The position numbers were made by a program, and so were the translations under genes. This document shows positions 51,686-61,311 of a DNA stretch of 64,000 nt, piece by piece. The DNA comes from CBDDEH01 sp965226865 (lineage in GTDB: Bacteria; Chloroflexota; Dehalococcoidia; Lucifugimonadales; JAGWBF01), in contig CBDDEH010000004.1 of the NCBI GenBank assembly GCA_965226865.1, positions 1,426,001 through 1,490,000 on the forward strand, written 5' to 3'. The number at the start of each line of letters is the position of its first letter. Within the stretch, counting starts at the first letter, position 1. Under the pieces are notes generated by a model. It was not told the origin of the DNA. It ran no database searches and saw only the letters and a list, made by a program, of their open reading frames with translations.

Positions 51686-53620
51686 ATGGCGTTAGACTAC
51701 ACCGCAAAGGATATCCAGGTACTTGAGGGCCTCGAGGCGGTGCGCGTTCGGCCCGGAATGTACATCGGCAGCACCGATCAACGGGGCCTACACCATCTAA
51801 TCTACGAAATAGTCGACAACTCCGTCGACGAGGCTATGGCCGGCCACTGTGACCGGGTGGACATAGTCATCGAGGAGGACGGCAAGATCCGGGTCTCCGA
51901 CGATGGCCGCGGCATACCCGTAGACACTCATCCTACTACGGGCAAGTCAGCCCTGGAAACGGTCATGACCACCCTGCACGCGGGGGGTAAATTCGGTGGG
52001 GGGGCCTATAAAGTCTCGGGAGGCCTCCACGGCGTCGGCGCCTCGGTCGTGAACGGTCTATCGTCCTGGATGCGTGTGGAGGTGCGTCGTAACGGCGACA
52101 TCTATTCCCAGGAATACGAAAAAGGGATCCCCGCAACTGAGTTGATGTCGACCCCATCTAATCACGAAGGAAACGGGAAGACGGGGACCACTATAGCCTT
52201 TTTCCCAGACCTATCGATCTTCCCCAGCATAAAGTACGACTTCGCCGAGATTGTCGACCACTTCAAAGAGGTCGCCTATTTGAACAAGGGACTGGAGATC
52301 CGTCTCATCAGCCTCTTCCACCATAAAGAGCGAGCTGGAGACATAGAGCGGACCTACTATTTCGACGGCGGGCTGGCGAGCCTGGCCAGGAGCCTTAATC
52401 GCCGGCACAAGGTGCTACAGGACAAGCCCTTCTACATGCTCAAGACGGTTGATAATACCATCGTAGAGGCCGCGATTCAGTACAACGACGGGTACAACGA
52501 ATCCGTACTGTCATTCGCCAACTGTATCAACACCCAAGAGGGCGGCACCCACCTCACCGGTTTCCGCACGGCCCTCACCAGAGTCATTAACGACTACGCA
52601 CGCAAACAAAAGTTCCTTCGGGACGACCAGCCAAACCTTGCCGGCGAAGACGTTCGCGAGGGTCTGACCGCGATCATCAGCGTGAAGATGACAGACCCAC
52701 AGTTCGAGGGTCAGACCAAGACCAAGCTGGGCAACGCAGAGGTCAAGGGATTCGTCGAGACTTTGATGGGAGAGGCCCTCGGCCAGTACCTGGAGGAGCA
52801 CCCCAACGAGTCGAGACGGATCATCGGCAAGTGCGCCACCGCGCAAAAAGCCAGAGACGCCGCTCGAAAAGCCAGAGACCTCGTCATACGCAAGAACGCC
52901 CTCGATGGCTCATCCTTGCCAGGCAAGCTGGCAGACTGCTCGGAACGCAACCCCGCCAACTCGGAAATATACATAGTGGAGGGTGAATCAGCCGGTGGGT
53001 CCGCCAAGATGGGCCGGGACCGCCAGTTCCAGGCCATCCTACCCATCAAGGGCAAGATACTGAACGTGGAGAGGGTGCTGCATCAGCCCGACAAGATCCT
53101 GGGCCACGAGGAGATCAGGGCCCTTATCACTGCACTGGGTGCCGGAGAAGGCGAGGAATTCAATTTAGAAAAGCTCCGCTACCACAAGGTTATCATCATG
53201 ACCGACGCCGACGTCGACGGCTCCCACATCCGTACCCTTCTATTGACCTACTTTTTCCGCCGGATGGAACAACTGATACTCGGGGGCTACCTGTACATCG
53301 CCCAACCTCCTCTATACCGTATTCAGGCGGGGAAAAAAGTAAATTACGCCTTTACCGAGGACCACAAGGACCGGATCATCGAGTCGCTTGACGGCCGGCG
53401 AGGAGTGGGCCTACAGAGATACAAGGGCTTGGGGGAGATGAACCCTGATCAGCTATGGGAGACCACTATGGACCCCGCAACTCGCTCCATGCTCCAGGTG
53501 ACCATCGACGACGCCATCAAGGCCCACGACACCTTTACAGACCTGATGGGTGAAGAGGTCGCTCCGAGGAAGCAGTTCATCCAGGCCCATGCCCGTAGCG
53601 TCAAAGAGATAGACGTCTAG
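51686..53620 (+). CDS. gyrB: DNA gyrase subunit B
   Basis: Type II topoisomerase ATPase subunit that, with GyrA, introduces negative supercoils. The open frame begins at 51551, but the ATG at 51686 (GAGGGGTTGAGG upstream) gives the standard start, 644 aa. GHKL motifs: EIVDNSVDEAMAGH, DDGRGIPVDTHP and SGGLHGVGASVVNGLS; TOPRIM: YIVEGESAGGSAKMGRDRQF and MTDADVDGSHIRTLLLTYF; C-terminal YKGLGEMNPDQLWETTMDP. gyrA is not in the window. ParE is a possible alternative, but the C-terminal motif favours GyrB. Confidence 0.95.
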   Translation: MALDYTAKDIQVLEGLEAVRVRPGMYIGSTDQRGLHHLIYEIVDNSVDEAMAGHCDRVDIVIEEDGKIRVSDDGRGIPVDTHPTTGKSALETVMTTLHAGGKFGGGAYKVSGGLHGVGASVVNGLSSWMRVEVRRNGDIYSQEYEKGIPATELMSTPSNHEGNGKTGTTIAFFPDLSIFPSIKYDFAEIVDHFKEVAYLNKGLEIRLISLFHHKERAGDIERTYYFDGGLASLARSLNRRHKVLQDKPFYMLKTVDNTIVEAAIQYNDGYNESVLSFANCINTQEGGTHLTGFRTALTRVINDYARKQKFLRDDQPNLAGEDVREGLTAIISVKMTDPQFEGQTKTKLGNAEVKGFVETLMGEALGQYLEEHPNESRRIIGKCATAQKARDAARKARDLVIRKNALDGSSLPGKLADCSERNPANSEIYIVEGESAGGSAKMGRDRQFQAILPIKGKILNVERVLHQPDKILGHEEIRALITALGAGEGEEFNLEKLRYHKVIIMTDADVDGSHIRTLLLTYFFRRMEQLILGGYLYIAQPPLYRIQAGKKVNYAFTEDHKDRIIESLDGRRGVGLQRYKGLGEMNPDQLWETTMDPATRSMLQVTIDDAIKAHDTFTDLMGEEVAPRKQFIQAHARSVKEIDV

Positions 53621-53727
53621 CTTCTCGGTCGTCACGCGACAAGCGAACCTCGCGCTAAAACTGCCTTTTCTCCTGCGCGCCGAAGCGAATTCCAGATTTC
53701 TTGTGCCAAAGAGAGCAAGGCGTTGTC

Positions 53728-54365
53728 ATGAAAATACCCATCAATAAATTGTCTCCAAAAAACACTCGGAGGTTCATTGACTATCTAGGAAGTGAGCTTA
53801 CCGAAATCGGGGCTGGAGAGGCGAAGGTTCCGGTCTAGCCGACGGAAGATGGTCGGACAAACTATATATTTCGATTCCTCGTTCAGAAGACAAAGAGCTG
53901 CCTGTCGTGTGGAACTTCACTTGGAACACTGACGGGACGTTAGATGCTATAGAGGTGGAGGCGGACACTGAGCCAGCTAATGGTTGGGAAGAATCCATAA
54001 ACGAGATCTTCCAGAGAGCCTTTGTTTCAACGATCGAAGCCAAGAAGGTCAAAGTTTTCCGAAGAAACCAGTTCGCGTATTTTGGCCCTCCCCTAGATGG
54101 AGAATATTACATTTCCGGTTGGAGACTGGCGCCAGCCAATCCAGAAAATAGCGTTCCTTTTCATGAACAGGTCATTTATCTAGACCGCTATGTTGAGGCA
54201 ATCGATAAAGCCCACACCATCCCAATAGGAATGGTCGAAGCGAGGCGAATCGCCACATTGCTGTCTCTGTTCCTTGACAAGGGCTTTTACAGTGTCCAAC
54301 CCGAACATAGGTGGGTTATCTTAGGAGAGGGAAAGGCTGAGTTCCTCCAGCTTGGATATATTTAG
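53728..54365 (+). pseudogene. Hypothetical protein, frameshifted
   Basis: ATG 53728 opens MKIPINKLSPKNTRRFIDYL, ending at TAG near 53836. The frame then shifts, and the second piece reads LADGRWSDKLYISIPRSEDK, VVWNFTWNTDGTLDAIEVEA and on to QLGYI at 54365. No family was recognised. Codon use here is richer in A/T than in the core genes, suggesting an acquired gene. A second hypothetical gene overlaps its end. Confidence 0.55.
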
Positions 54366-54387
54366 TCCGAATCCCTCTCCCTCCGAG

Positions 54388-54864
54388 ATGCCGAGAAAGG
54401 GCACTGAGTTTCATCCAGGTCGTTTAAAACAGGTAGACCGTACCAAGGACTTCGAGGAACCATTTGGGGAAAACAAGCTCCTTTGCCCTGCTGATATTCG
54501 TGACCTCTTCCGTTCGTATGAGAAACTCCAAGTTCCCGATCAGCGCTCCTATTTCGGTGCGGCTGCTCTGTATCAAATAGCACTGACTGCTGGCCGAAGG
54601 CTTGCAACTGTGCGCTTGTCCTACAAAGTAGCCGCAGTTGATGAACTAACGGGTCAGCACAGCCAAAGGGCGTTCATAGATTTGGTTGAGCATCACTATC
54701 CAAACGTATCAACCGAATTTCTTAAGCACCTGTATGGGAACGTCCGATCTGCTCATTTTCATTTCGGCTTATTTCCGGGCGGAGAATACAATCCCATGGA
54801 TATTGGTCCTGTCGCCGGACCATCCGCCACAGAGGGGATTGACCTGGAGTTGAGCGCACATTAA
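54388..54864 (+). CDS. Hypothetical protein (ApeA-like or unknown)
   Basis: ATG 54388 opens MPRKGTEFHPGRLKQVDRTK; an overlapping start (TTG 54352) is also open. The 158-aa product has ALYQIALTAGRRLATVRLSY and FIDLVEHHYPNVSTEFLKHL, helical stretches without recognisable motifs, and ends FPGGEYNPMDIGPVAGP. It resembles C-terminal HEPN-like helical modules only vaguely; no function is claimed. Part of it is repeated in degenerate form downstream. Confidence 0.5.
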   Translation: MPRKGTEFHPGRLKQVDRTKDFEEPFGENKLLCPADIRDLFRSYEKLQVPDQRSYFGAAALYQIALTAGRRLATVRLSYKVAAVDELTGQHSQRAFIDLVEHHYPNVSTEFLKHLYGNVRSAHFHFGLFPGGEYNPMDIGPVAGPSATEGIDLELSAH

Positions 54865-54974
54865 ATATTCAGAGGGGCGTTCCTATCCAAACGTATCAAT
54901 CAAGTGGGAACGTCCGGCTATTGGCTTATTTCCGGGCGGGAATACAATCCCATGAATTGGTCCTGTCGCCGGCT
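54703..54974. repeat. Direct duplication, second copy degenerate
   Basis: The segment CTATCCAAACGTATCAA...GGGAACGTCCG...GGCTTATTTCCGGGCGG...AATACAATCCCATG...TTGGTCCTGTCGCCGG of the hypothetical gene (54703-54823) recurs, with deletions, at about 54881-54974. The second copy is no longer coding and reaches the pyrE 3' end. Confidence 0.8.
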
Positions 54975-54986
54975 TGTGGAGTTACC

Positions 54987-55550
54987 TTACTTGGACAGGG
55001 TGACCCTCACGTCACCTTCCGGGCTGGCCTCCAAGAGGGATCCGAACTCATATCCCCTGCGCCGGAGTTCGTCGCTGCCTCCCTGTTTCCTGTCGAGAAC
55101 CGTTACAACCTTTGCTACAACACAGTCCACTGCTTCTACGGCCTGTATCGCGTAGAACAGAGACGATCCTGTGGTGCAAACGTCATCCACGATCGCTACC
55201 CGGCTGCCAGGCCGGAGTGGACCTTCGATCTGCTGCATGGTGCCGTGGGGTTTGGCTTCCTTGCGTACGATAAAGCCGGGAATGAAGCTGCCTTCATGAT
55301 AGCTGGCAAGGGACACTGCCGCTACTATCGGATCGGCCCCAATAGTCGGACCTCCAACTGCTTGGACTCGGGTTTCCTTTAAGATGGGGATCAGGGCGGA
55401 ACTGATGAGGTGGGCTCCCTCGGGGTCGAGGGTAAGCAGACGGCCATCAAAATAGTATCGCCTTATCTGCCCGGACGTGAGGGTGAACTCGCCGAACTTC
55501 AGGGCACCCCGCTCCTTCGCCAGCTCTAGAAGTCTCTCCGCCACAGTCAT
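54987..55550 (-). CDS. pyrE: Orotate phosphoribosyltransferase
   Basis: Transfers a phosphoribosyl group to orotate in UMP synthesis. A 187-aa PRTase fold with the PRPP loop VAIVDDVCTTGSSL; the catalytic loop FIVRKEAKPHG carries the Lys; GGPTIGADPIVAAVSL is typical. It is the last gene of the minus-strand set obgE-nadD-pyrE, 17 bp after nadD. Confidence 0.93.
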   Translation of the reverse strand: MTVAERLLELAKERGALKFGEFTLTSGQIRRYYFDGRLLTLDPEGAHLISSALIPILKETRVQAVGGPTIGADPIVAAVSLASYHEGSFIPGFIVRKEAKPHGTMQQIEGPLRPGSRVAIVDDVCTTGSSLFYAIQAVEAVDCVVAKVVTVLDRKQGGSDELRRRGYEFGSLLEASPEGDVRVTLSK

Positions 55551-55567
55551 GGGATATCTCCAGAGTC

Positions 55568-56164
55568 CTAATAAAGACCGTTGTCGTATAGGTACTTCTC
55601 GACCTGCTCCACAACCTGATAACGAACGGGCAGGCCCGCGCCGACACGTCTTCTTATTTCTTCTCCGCTGATGTCCACGAGGGGAGCTTTCAGGAATGCG
55701 ATATTGTCCGCCGCTCCCGATTTAATCTGGTCCAGGAGCCTCAGATCGACTTCCGCTGAACCAGGCCGAGGTGCCGCTACCAGTGTACACGTGTCCAGTA
55801 TCTCTCCTGACTGTTTCCAGTTCCCGAATTTCGAGAGGGAGTCCATACCTAAAATCAGAAAGAGTTCGTCCTGGTCTTCCAGTTCCTTTCTCAGATGCCT
55901 GAGAGTGTCCACGGTATAGGTCGCTCCAGGGCGCTTTATTTCTATATCAGAGACCTTGAAGAAGGGGTTTGACTCGGTAGCAAGGCCCACCATGTTCAGT
56001 CTATGGCAGGCTGATGAGATACTCCGGTCCGCCTTCATCCAGGGTTGGCCGGTGGGAACGAATAATACCTGATCGAGCTTCAGGGACACTCTGGCCTCTT
56101 CGGCGATTATCAAGTGGCCGATGTGGATGGGATCGAAGGTCCCACCCAGGATGCCGAGACGCAT
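55568..56164 (-). CDS. nadD: Nicotinate-nucleotide adenylyltransferase
   Basis: Makes nicotinate adenine dinucleotide from NaMN and ATP. A 198-aa nucleotidyltransferase with MRLGILGGTFDPIHIGHLII (the (H/T)xGH motif), and SISSACHRLNMV and ISGEEIRRRV (the ISSTxxR-type motif). Its ATG lies one base after the obgE stop codon. obgE-nadD is a common pairing. Confidence 0.94.
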   Translation of the reverse strand: MRLGILGGTFDPIHIGHLIIAEEARVSLKLDQVLFVPTGQPWMKADRSISSACHRLNMVGLATESNPFFKVSDIEIKRPGATYTVDTLRHLRKELEDQDELFLILGMDSLSKFGNWKQSGEILDTCTLVAAPRPGSAEVDLRLLDQIKSGAADNIAFLKAPLVDISGEEIRRRVGAGLPVRYQVVEQVEKYLYDNGLY

Positions 56165-56165
56165 C

Positions 56166-57425
56166 CTAGAACCACTCCAACTCTACTTCACCAAGACGGA
56201 CAGTGTCGCCTTGCTGTATGCCTCGATCTTCCAATGCAAGGACTACGCCAAGACGATCCAACTCCTTCCATATTTGGATGCGAGCCCGCCAGTCCCGCAT
56301 GTTTGCGCTAGGCATGAGCCTTTCAACCTTGGATGAATGCACCACATAAACGCCATTCTCCAGACTGATGGTGAAGGCTTTTCCACCCTTCGGCGTCGGC
56401 TTGTTAATAACCGCCTTCTTTGAACTCTTTTGTTCCTTTGGCAGATTATCCAGCGCTGCCATCGTTTTCGCGAGTAAGGAATCTACCCCTTCGCCTGTGA
56501 CCGCCGATATTGACAATACGGGTAGCCCCAGCTTTTCCAGGCGAGAGGTAAGAGATTTCTCTCTCTCCTTAACCTCGGTCACGTCGTTTTTGTTCACCAC
56601 TATTAATTGGGGCTTTTGCGCTAGCGACGGACTGAAAGAGTTCATCTCTTCATTTATCGCCTTTAGTTCTTGGATAGGATCTTCGGACAATCCATCCAAC
56701 AGGTGAACCAGCAGCCTTACTCTTTCCGCATGGCGCAGGAACTGATCCCCGAGGCCTGCTCCTTGATGCGCGCCCTCAATCAGTCCAGGTATCTCCATCA
56801 TGACGAAGTCTTTGCTGCCTCTCACCACAACGCCAAGCACGGGGTCTATTGTCGTGAAGGGATAGTTGGCTATTTTCGGCTTTGCCGCTGAGCACCTGGA
56901 GAGTAGAGTTGACTTCCCTGCATTTGGACGTCCAATGATTCCCACGTCGGCAAGGAGCTTCAACTCCAGATCGAGTACCGCTTCTTCAGCCTTGCCACCC
57001 TTTTCAGCCAACACGGGCTCCTGGTTGACAGATGAAACGAATCTGGCGGTCCCCGCCCCGCCCTTACCACCGCGGGCCACCACTACTCTATCGTCTCCGA
57101 TGATATCCGCCAGAAGCTCCTTATTATTGCCGCTTACATGCCAGATAACCGTACCGTAGGGCACGCGGACCGTAAGATCATCACCATTGGAACCACGCCT
57201 ATTTTGACCGCTACCGTTTAGACCGCGTTTCGCCTTCCATATTTGGTTGTAGGACAGGTGCTGAAGAGTATTCAGTGATTGGTCTCCGGCCACGAAAACG
57301 CTACCGCCGTGCCCACCATCCCCACCATCCGGCCCGCCCCTGGGAACAAATTTCTCCCGGCGGAAACTCACACAGCCGCTTCCACCATCCCCACCCTTTG
57401 CTACTAGTCTTACTGCATCAATCAT
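56166..57425 (-). CDS. obgE: GTPase Obg
   Basis: Ribosome-associated GTPase, 419 aa. The N-terminal glycine-rich Obg fold reads GGDGGSGCVSFRREKFVPRG and GGDGGHGGSVFV; the G domain has GRPNAGKSTLL (G1), DPVLG-type G2 and MEIPGLIEGAH (G3), NKND (G4) and SAVTGEGVDSL (G5); the C-terminal OCT domain follows (VYVVHSSKVERL). It starts at ATG 57425, immediately adjacent to the candidate replication origin, so its promoter must lie there. Confidence 0.95.
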   Translation of the reverse strand: MIDAVRLVAKGGDGGSGCVSFRREKFVPRGGPDGGDGGHGGSVFVAGDQSLNTLQHLSYNQIWKAKRGLNGSGQNRRGSNGDDLTVRVPYGTVIWHVSGNNKELLADIIGDDRVVVARGGKGGAGTARFVSSVNQEPVLAEKGGKAEEAVLDLELKLLADVGIIGRPNAGKSTLLSRCSAAKPKIANYPFTTIDPVLGVVVRGSKDFVMMEIPGLIEGAHQGAGLGDQFLRHAERVRLLVHLLDGLSEDPIQELKAINEEMNSFSPSLAQKPQLIVVNKNDVTEVKEREKSLTSRLEKLGLPVLSISAVTGEGVDSLLAKTMAALDNLPKEQKSSKKAVINKPTPKGGKAFTISLENGVYVVHSSKVERLMPSANMRDWRARIQIWKELDRLGVVLALEDRGIQQGDTVRLGEVELEWF

Positions 57426-57731
57426 ATTTATACAGATTATTTATTCATTAGTAGGAATAGTAGGGGAGTTCAAACTGTGGGAAACTAGCCACGAACAGAT
57501 ATGAAACCAGGCTGGGCTCTAAGATCATTTTAGCATGTTTTGATGTGGCTAACCGGCCTGGTACTATGGGAGAATGGGGAGGGATTGTGAGTAACGACCT
57601 TTGGACAAAGTTGCTGTGGAAAGAGGTCGATGTAACCCAGTGATTTTCAACTTGGTTTAGGGGGTTATCCACTAAATATTTGCTGTTATTCACACGATGT
57701 GTTGATAAAGGTCTCTCAGGAGAATATTAAA
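57426..57731. other. oriC: Candidate replication origin (oriC)
   Basis: A 306-bp gap at the 3' end of dnaA. It has DnaA-box-like sites TTATCCACT (57665-57673), TTATTCACA (57686-57694) and, inverted, TGTTGATAA (57700-57708), each one mismatch from TTATCCACA, and a weaker TGTGGAAAG (57615-57623). An AT-rich run (TTATACAGATTATTTATTCA, 57428-57447) could be the unwinding element. gyrB, dnaA, obgE and nadD nearby also suggest an origin region. Confidence 0.65.
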
Positions 57732-59078
57732 CTATTCATACAGAGACTCTTTGACTGACATTATGTCTGCCCTAAGCGCCTCGTCGGCTCCGATTTTTGA
57801 CTTGACTTTGGCGATGGCATGTATAACCGTGGCGTGGTCTTTACCACCGAGTATCCTGCCGATCTCCGTGGTTTTCATGCCCAACTCTTCGTGCAACAAG
57901 TACATGGTGATGTGGCGTACCCGTACGATAGGCCTTGAACGTGTTGCGCCGAGAATGGAGCGTCTGTCGACGTGGAAATAATCGGTCACTACATCGATGA
58001 CTCTCTGGGGGTCCGCAGTCTGAGCGCCGTTGCCCGCGGCGAAGGTGGCGACGGCCTCTGAGGCCATGTCCAAGGTAACTTGCCCGTTGCGCATGTTGGA
58101 AAGCGCGGCGATATGATTAAGGCAGCTTTCCAACTGGCGGACGTTCCTCCTGATTTTTTTGGCAATGTATTCGACCACTTGGTCCGATAGGTCTAGCTTC
58201 TTCTCTTGGGCCTTGTTACGCAGGATAGCCATCCTGGTTTCCAGATAAGGGGGAGCGATGTCGGCTATCAAGCCCCATTCGAACCGGGACTTCAGCCGGT
58301 CCTCCAGCAACGACAACGCTCCGGGGGGACGATCCGAGGTGAGCACCACCTGCCGGTTGGAGTTATGCAGGTCGTTTATTGTGTGAAAGAAGTCTTCCTG
58401 GGTTTGCTCTTTGCCGCACATGAACTGGACATCATCTATCAGAAGGATATCCGCTCCCCGGTATTTGGTTCGGAATTCCTCGCCGGTCCTGTTGCGGATA
58501 GAGGAGATGAATTCATTGGTGAACTGTTCGCTGGTGACATAAAGGGAATTCAGCCCATGACCAACACAGCGGTGGGCAATAGCATGCAACAAGTGAGTCT
58601 TCCCCAGGCCGACGCCCGAGTAGAGGAACAGGGGGTTATAGCTCTGGCCGGGGGCCTCTGCTACCGCTTCGGCGGCGCTATAGGGTAGTTGATTCGAAGG
58701 CCCAACCACGAATTTCCCAAAGGTGTACTTGTCGTTGAGGTTGAATGCTGATGACGCTAAATTTCGCCCAGAGACCTGGTGGCCATTCCGAGAGAAAAGC
58801 CCATCACTTTCGCCGTTCCTCGCAGACCCTTCAACTTGGAACCTTACCTCCAGATGACGGCCGGAAACCTTCTGCGCGGTCGTCTGGATGACCTGGTGCA
58901 TGCGCCTCTCGAGCCATTCCACAGCGAAAGGAGTGCTGACGCCCACTGTAAGGAGATTATCTGAAAGAAAAAGCCCTTTAGAGGGTTTAAACCAGGTCTC
59001 GTATATGGGTTTGGTTACTTGAAGTTGAAGGCCGCCTAGAATGGCATCCCACGTACTTCTCGCCTCCACCTCTGCCAT
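57732..59078 (-). CDS. dnaA: Chromosomal replication initiator DnaA
   Basis: Opens the replication origin by binding DnaA boxes. 448 aa from ATG 59078 (GAAGG at proper spacing; a GTG at 59084 is possible). AAA+ motifs: NPLFLYSGVGLGKTHLLHAI (Walker A), ILLIDDVQFMCGKEQTQEDF (Walker B); the C-terminal helix-turn-helix ends with RHITMYLLHEEL and GGKDHATVIHAI, the DNA-binding signature. Unlike the common order, dnaN does not follow; a gap with DnaA boxes and obgE does. Confidence 0.96.
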   Translation of the reverse strand: MAEVEARSTWDAILGGLQLQVTKPIYETWFKPSKGLFLSDNLLTVGVSTPFAVEWLERRMHQVIQTTAQKVSGRHLEVRFQVEGSARNGESDGLFSRNGHQVSGRNLASSAFNLNDKYTFGKFVVGPSNQLPYSAAEAVAEAPGQSYNPLFLYSGVGLGKTHLLHAIAHRCVGHGLNSLYVTSEQFTNEFISSIRNRTGEEFRTKYRGADILLIDDVQFMCGKEQTQEDFFHTINDLHNSNRQVVLTSDRPPGALSLLEDRLKSRFEWGLIADIAPPYLETRMAILRNKAQEKKLDLSDQVVEYIAKKIRRNVRQLESCLNHIAALSNMRNGQVTLDMASEAVATFAAGNGAQTADPQRVIDVVTDYFHVDRRSILGATRSRPIVRVRHITMYLLHEELGMKTTEIGRILGGKDHATVIHAIAKVKSKIGADEALRADIMSVKESLYE

Positions 59079-59371
59079 TCGCACCCTTCAAAAATGTTAA
59101 GATTGAGAGGAAGTTACATCCATCTTCGGGGAAAGTCAAGGCGGGTTTGTCGGAATTTTTCAAATTCGCCAGATTCATGCCGCGTAGCAACAACTGTTCT
59201 GAAAAAGTTTAGGAAAATCATTAGCACAGATGTTATTATACGTCGAATATCGTAACGGGGTCTAGGGTGGTGACTCATGGTTACGTCCCCGACCCAAAAG
59301 GCGCTGAGACGTATCGATTAAACCCTCCTCTGTGGCGAAATCTGAATATCGCAACACATACGGAATAAGCA

Positions 59372-60331
59372 ATGCGCGTTGTTTTCATGGGGACCCCTCA
59401 GTACGTAATGCCGGTGCTGGATGCCCTTGTCTCCATGAAACTTGACGTGGAGGCCGTTTACACCCAGCCGGACAAGCCTGCCGGCCGAGGCAGGCCGAGC
59501 CAACCCCCTCCCGCCAAACTCTATGCACAAGAGTTGGGGTCGAGGGTCGTTCAACCTTCATCGTTGAAGTCTACGGAAGCGCAAACCGATCTGGGATCGG
59601 TCGGGCCTGATTTGATTGTGGTTGCCGCTTACGGCAAGATCCTGCCGGCCGAAGTTCTGAAAATCCCCAAATATGGATGTCTCAACGTTCACCCATCACT
59701 GCTTCCACAATACCGTGGGCCGTCCCCTGTAGTGACAGCCGTACTCAATGGAGACGCGTACACCGGGACGACCATCATGCTGCTGGACGAGGGCATGGAC
59801 AGCGGCATGATTCTGTCCGGTAGAGATGTGTCCATAGGGGCGGGTGCGTCTACTGCGGAAAGCCTCACTCCCTTGCTATTCCAGGTTGGCGCCGAGCTCT
59901 TGAAGGAAACTATTCCCGGTTGGGTGAACGGCGACATCGAACCCAAACCTCAGGACCACAGCAAGGCTACTTACACAAAAAAACTGGAGAGGGTCGATGG
60001 CCAGGTGGACTGGGAGATATCAGCGCAGAACCTGGAGCGCCGGTTGAGGGCCTTCACACCCTGGCCGGGGCTCTTTACCCACTGGCAGGGAAGGATATTA
60101 AAACTCATCGCTGTGACGCCGATAGAAGCCGGGCATGGGGGTGCTACTGGGCCCCGAGATCCCGTCGGGCTCGTCGTTCCACTAGACGAAAACGACTCTT
60201 GTGTGGGCATCGTGACCGGTAGAGGCGTTCTGGCCCTAAACATTGTTCAGATAGAAGGAAAGCGTCCGGTTAGCTCTGAAGAGTTCGCGCGCGGATACCC
60301 GGCCTTTGTCGGCTCCAGGATTCCTAGCTAG
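59372..60331 (+). CDS. fmt: Methionyl-tRNA formyltransferase
   Basis: Formylates the initiator Met-tRNA. 319 aa: MRVVFMGTPQYVMPVLDALV, DLIVVAAYGKILPAEVLKIP, CLNVHPSLLPQYRGPSPVVT (with the SLLPxYRG motif and catalytic Asn/His positions), TTIMLLDEGMDSGMI; C-terminal OB-like domain. It is divergent from dnaA, with a 293-bp AT-rich gap carrying no gene; its stop overlaps the rplY stop by 8 bp. Confidence 0.94.
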   Translation: MRVVFMGTPQYVMPVLDALVSMKLDVEAVYTQPDKPAGRGRPSQPPPAKLYAQELGSRVVQPSSLKSTEAQTDLGSVGPDLIVVAAYGKILPAEVLKIPKYGCLNVHPSLLPQYRGPSPVVTAVLNGDAYTGTTIMLLDEGMDSGMILSGRDVSIGAGASTAESLTPLLFQVGAELLKETIPGWVNGDIEPKPQDHSKATYTKKLERVDGQVDWEISAQNLERRLRAFTPWPGLFTHWQGRILKLIAVTPIEAGHGGATGPRDPVGLVVPLDENDSCVGIVTGRGVLALNIVQIEGKRPVSSEEFARGYPAFVGSRIPS

Positions 60332-61013
60332 AACCTTCTTCTTGCTCTTCTCCGGCCGGCTCTCCGGCCTCGGCCTCTTCAGAGACAGGTTCCCCTTCCG
60401 CAGCCTCGGCGGCAGCCTCTTCAAGCTCGGCCAACTCGGCTTCCGCAGCGGCTCTCAGAGCTTCAATCCTGACTACCAACTCGTTGGGGTCTGTGATGAG
60501 AGTTGCGCCGGGGGGAAGGACTATGTCTCCCACTCTGGTCTCGCTGTCCGCCTCCATCAGGGTGGACAGATCGACAGTTATCTGCGAAGGCATCTCCAGC
60601 GGCAGAGCCTCGACCTCCAGGGAGTGCAGGTGCTGTACCGGCGTGCCCTGGGATTCCCTGGCGCCTGGGGACTCTCCCTCCAGAACGATTGGCACCGAGG
60701 CCGTTACGGGCCGATCCAACTGGGCTCTCAGGAAGTCCACGTGAACCAGGCTGCCTAAGACGGGGTCCCACTGGATCTCCCGAACGAAGGCCAGGTAATC
60801 TTCCTTTTCACCGGCAACCGTAATTGTGATAGGAGTGTTGCCGCCGGCTGCGGTAAGTACCTTGATAAGCTCCGGTTCCTGACATTGGAGACTGAGGGAA
60901 TCTATTCCCGGCCCGTACAGGTGAACAGGGACCAGGCCAGCCTTCCTGAGGTTCTTTACCGCCTTACCCAAGACGTTTCTGGATTCCAGGGTGAGAGAAG
61001 GATTGTCGGCCAC
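60324..61013 (-). CDS. rplY: 50S ribosomal protein L25/general stress protein Ctc
   Basis: 5S-rRNA-binding ribosomal protein of the long CTC type, 229 aa. LTLESRNVLGKAVKNLRKAG and GLVPVHLYGPGIDSLSLQCQ begin the L25 domain, HVDFLRAQLD and VPIVLEGESPG belong to the TL5 C-terminal domain, and the end is a very acidic Glu/Ala tail (AEAELAELEEAAAEAAEGEP). Its tail overlaps the convergent fmt by 8 bp. Confidence 0.94.
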   Translation of the reverse strand: MADNPSLTLESRNVLGKAVKNLRKAGLVPVHLYGPGIDSLSLQCQEPELIKVLTAAGGNTPITITVAGEKEDYLAFVREIQWDPVLGSLVHVDFLRAQLDRPVTASVPIVLEGESPGARESQGTPVQHLHSLEVEALPLEMPSQITVDLSTLMEADSETRVGDIVLPPGATLITDPNELVVRIEALRAAAEAELAELEEAAAEAAEGEPVSEEAEAGEPAGEEQEEGSS

Positions 61014-61102
61014 GATTTCTCCTCGGATGCGCTATCGATTTTTAAACGCGGTGATAATGATATCATGTGTCTCCTGGCATGGTAAACAGGGTTTTTTAGT
61101 TC

Positions 61103-61192
61103 TCCCTCACTGTCATTGCGAGCGGAGCGAAGCAATCTCTTCTTCTTCCCGGGAGATTGTTTCAAGGCTTTGCCCTTCGCAATAACAATTAG
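61103..61192. repeat. REP-like repeat with inverted arms
   Basis: TCATTGCGAGCGGAGCGAAG and CAATCTC are followed by GGGAGATTGTTTC and TTCGCAATAACA, which fold back on the first half. It matches the CATTGCGAGCGAAGCGAAGC type of dispersed repeat seen in many bacterial genomes. It fills the 298-bp gap between rplY and the rrf2-like gene. Confidence 0.7.
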
Positions 61193-61311
61193 AAGACCCT
61201 GGCACAGCCAATCGACCCTTGATCGCAATGTTGACTGGATAGGTAAACAAAGTTGAAATCCAGGTAGGCCGATGCTATAATAAGGCCAAAGAAACCCCTA
61301 TGGAGGTCGGC

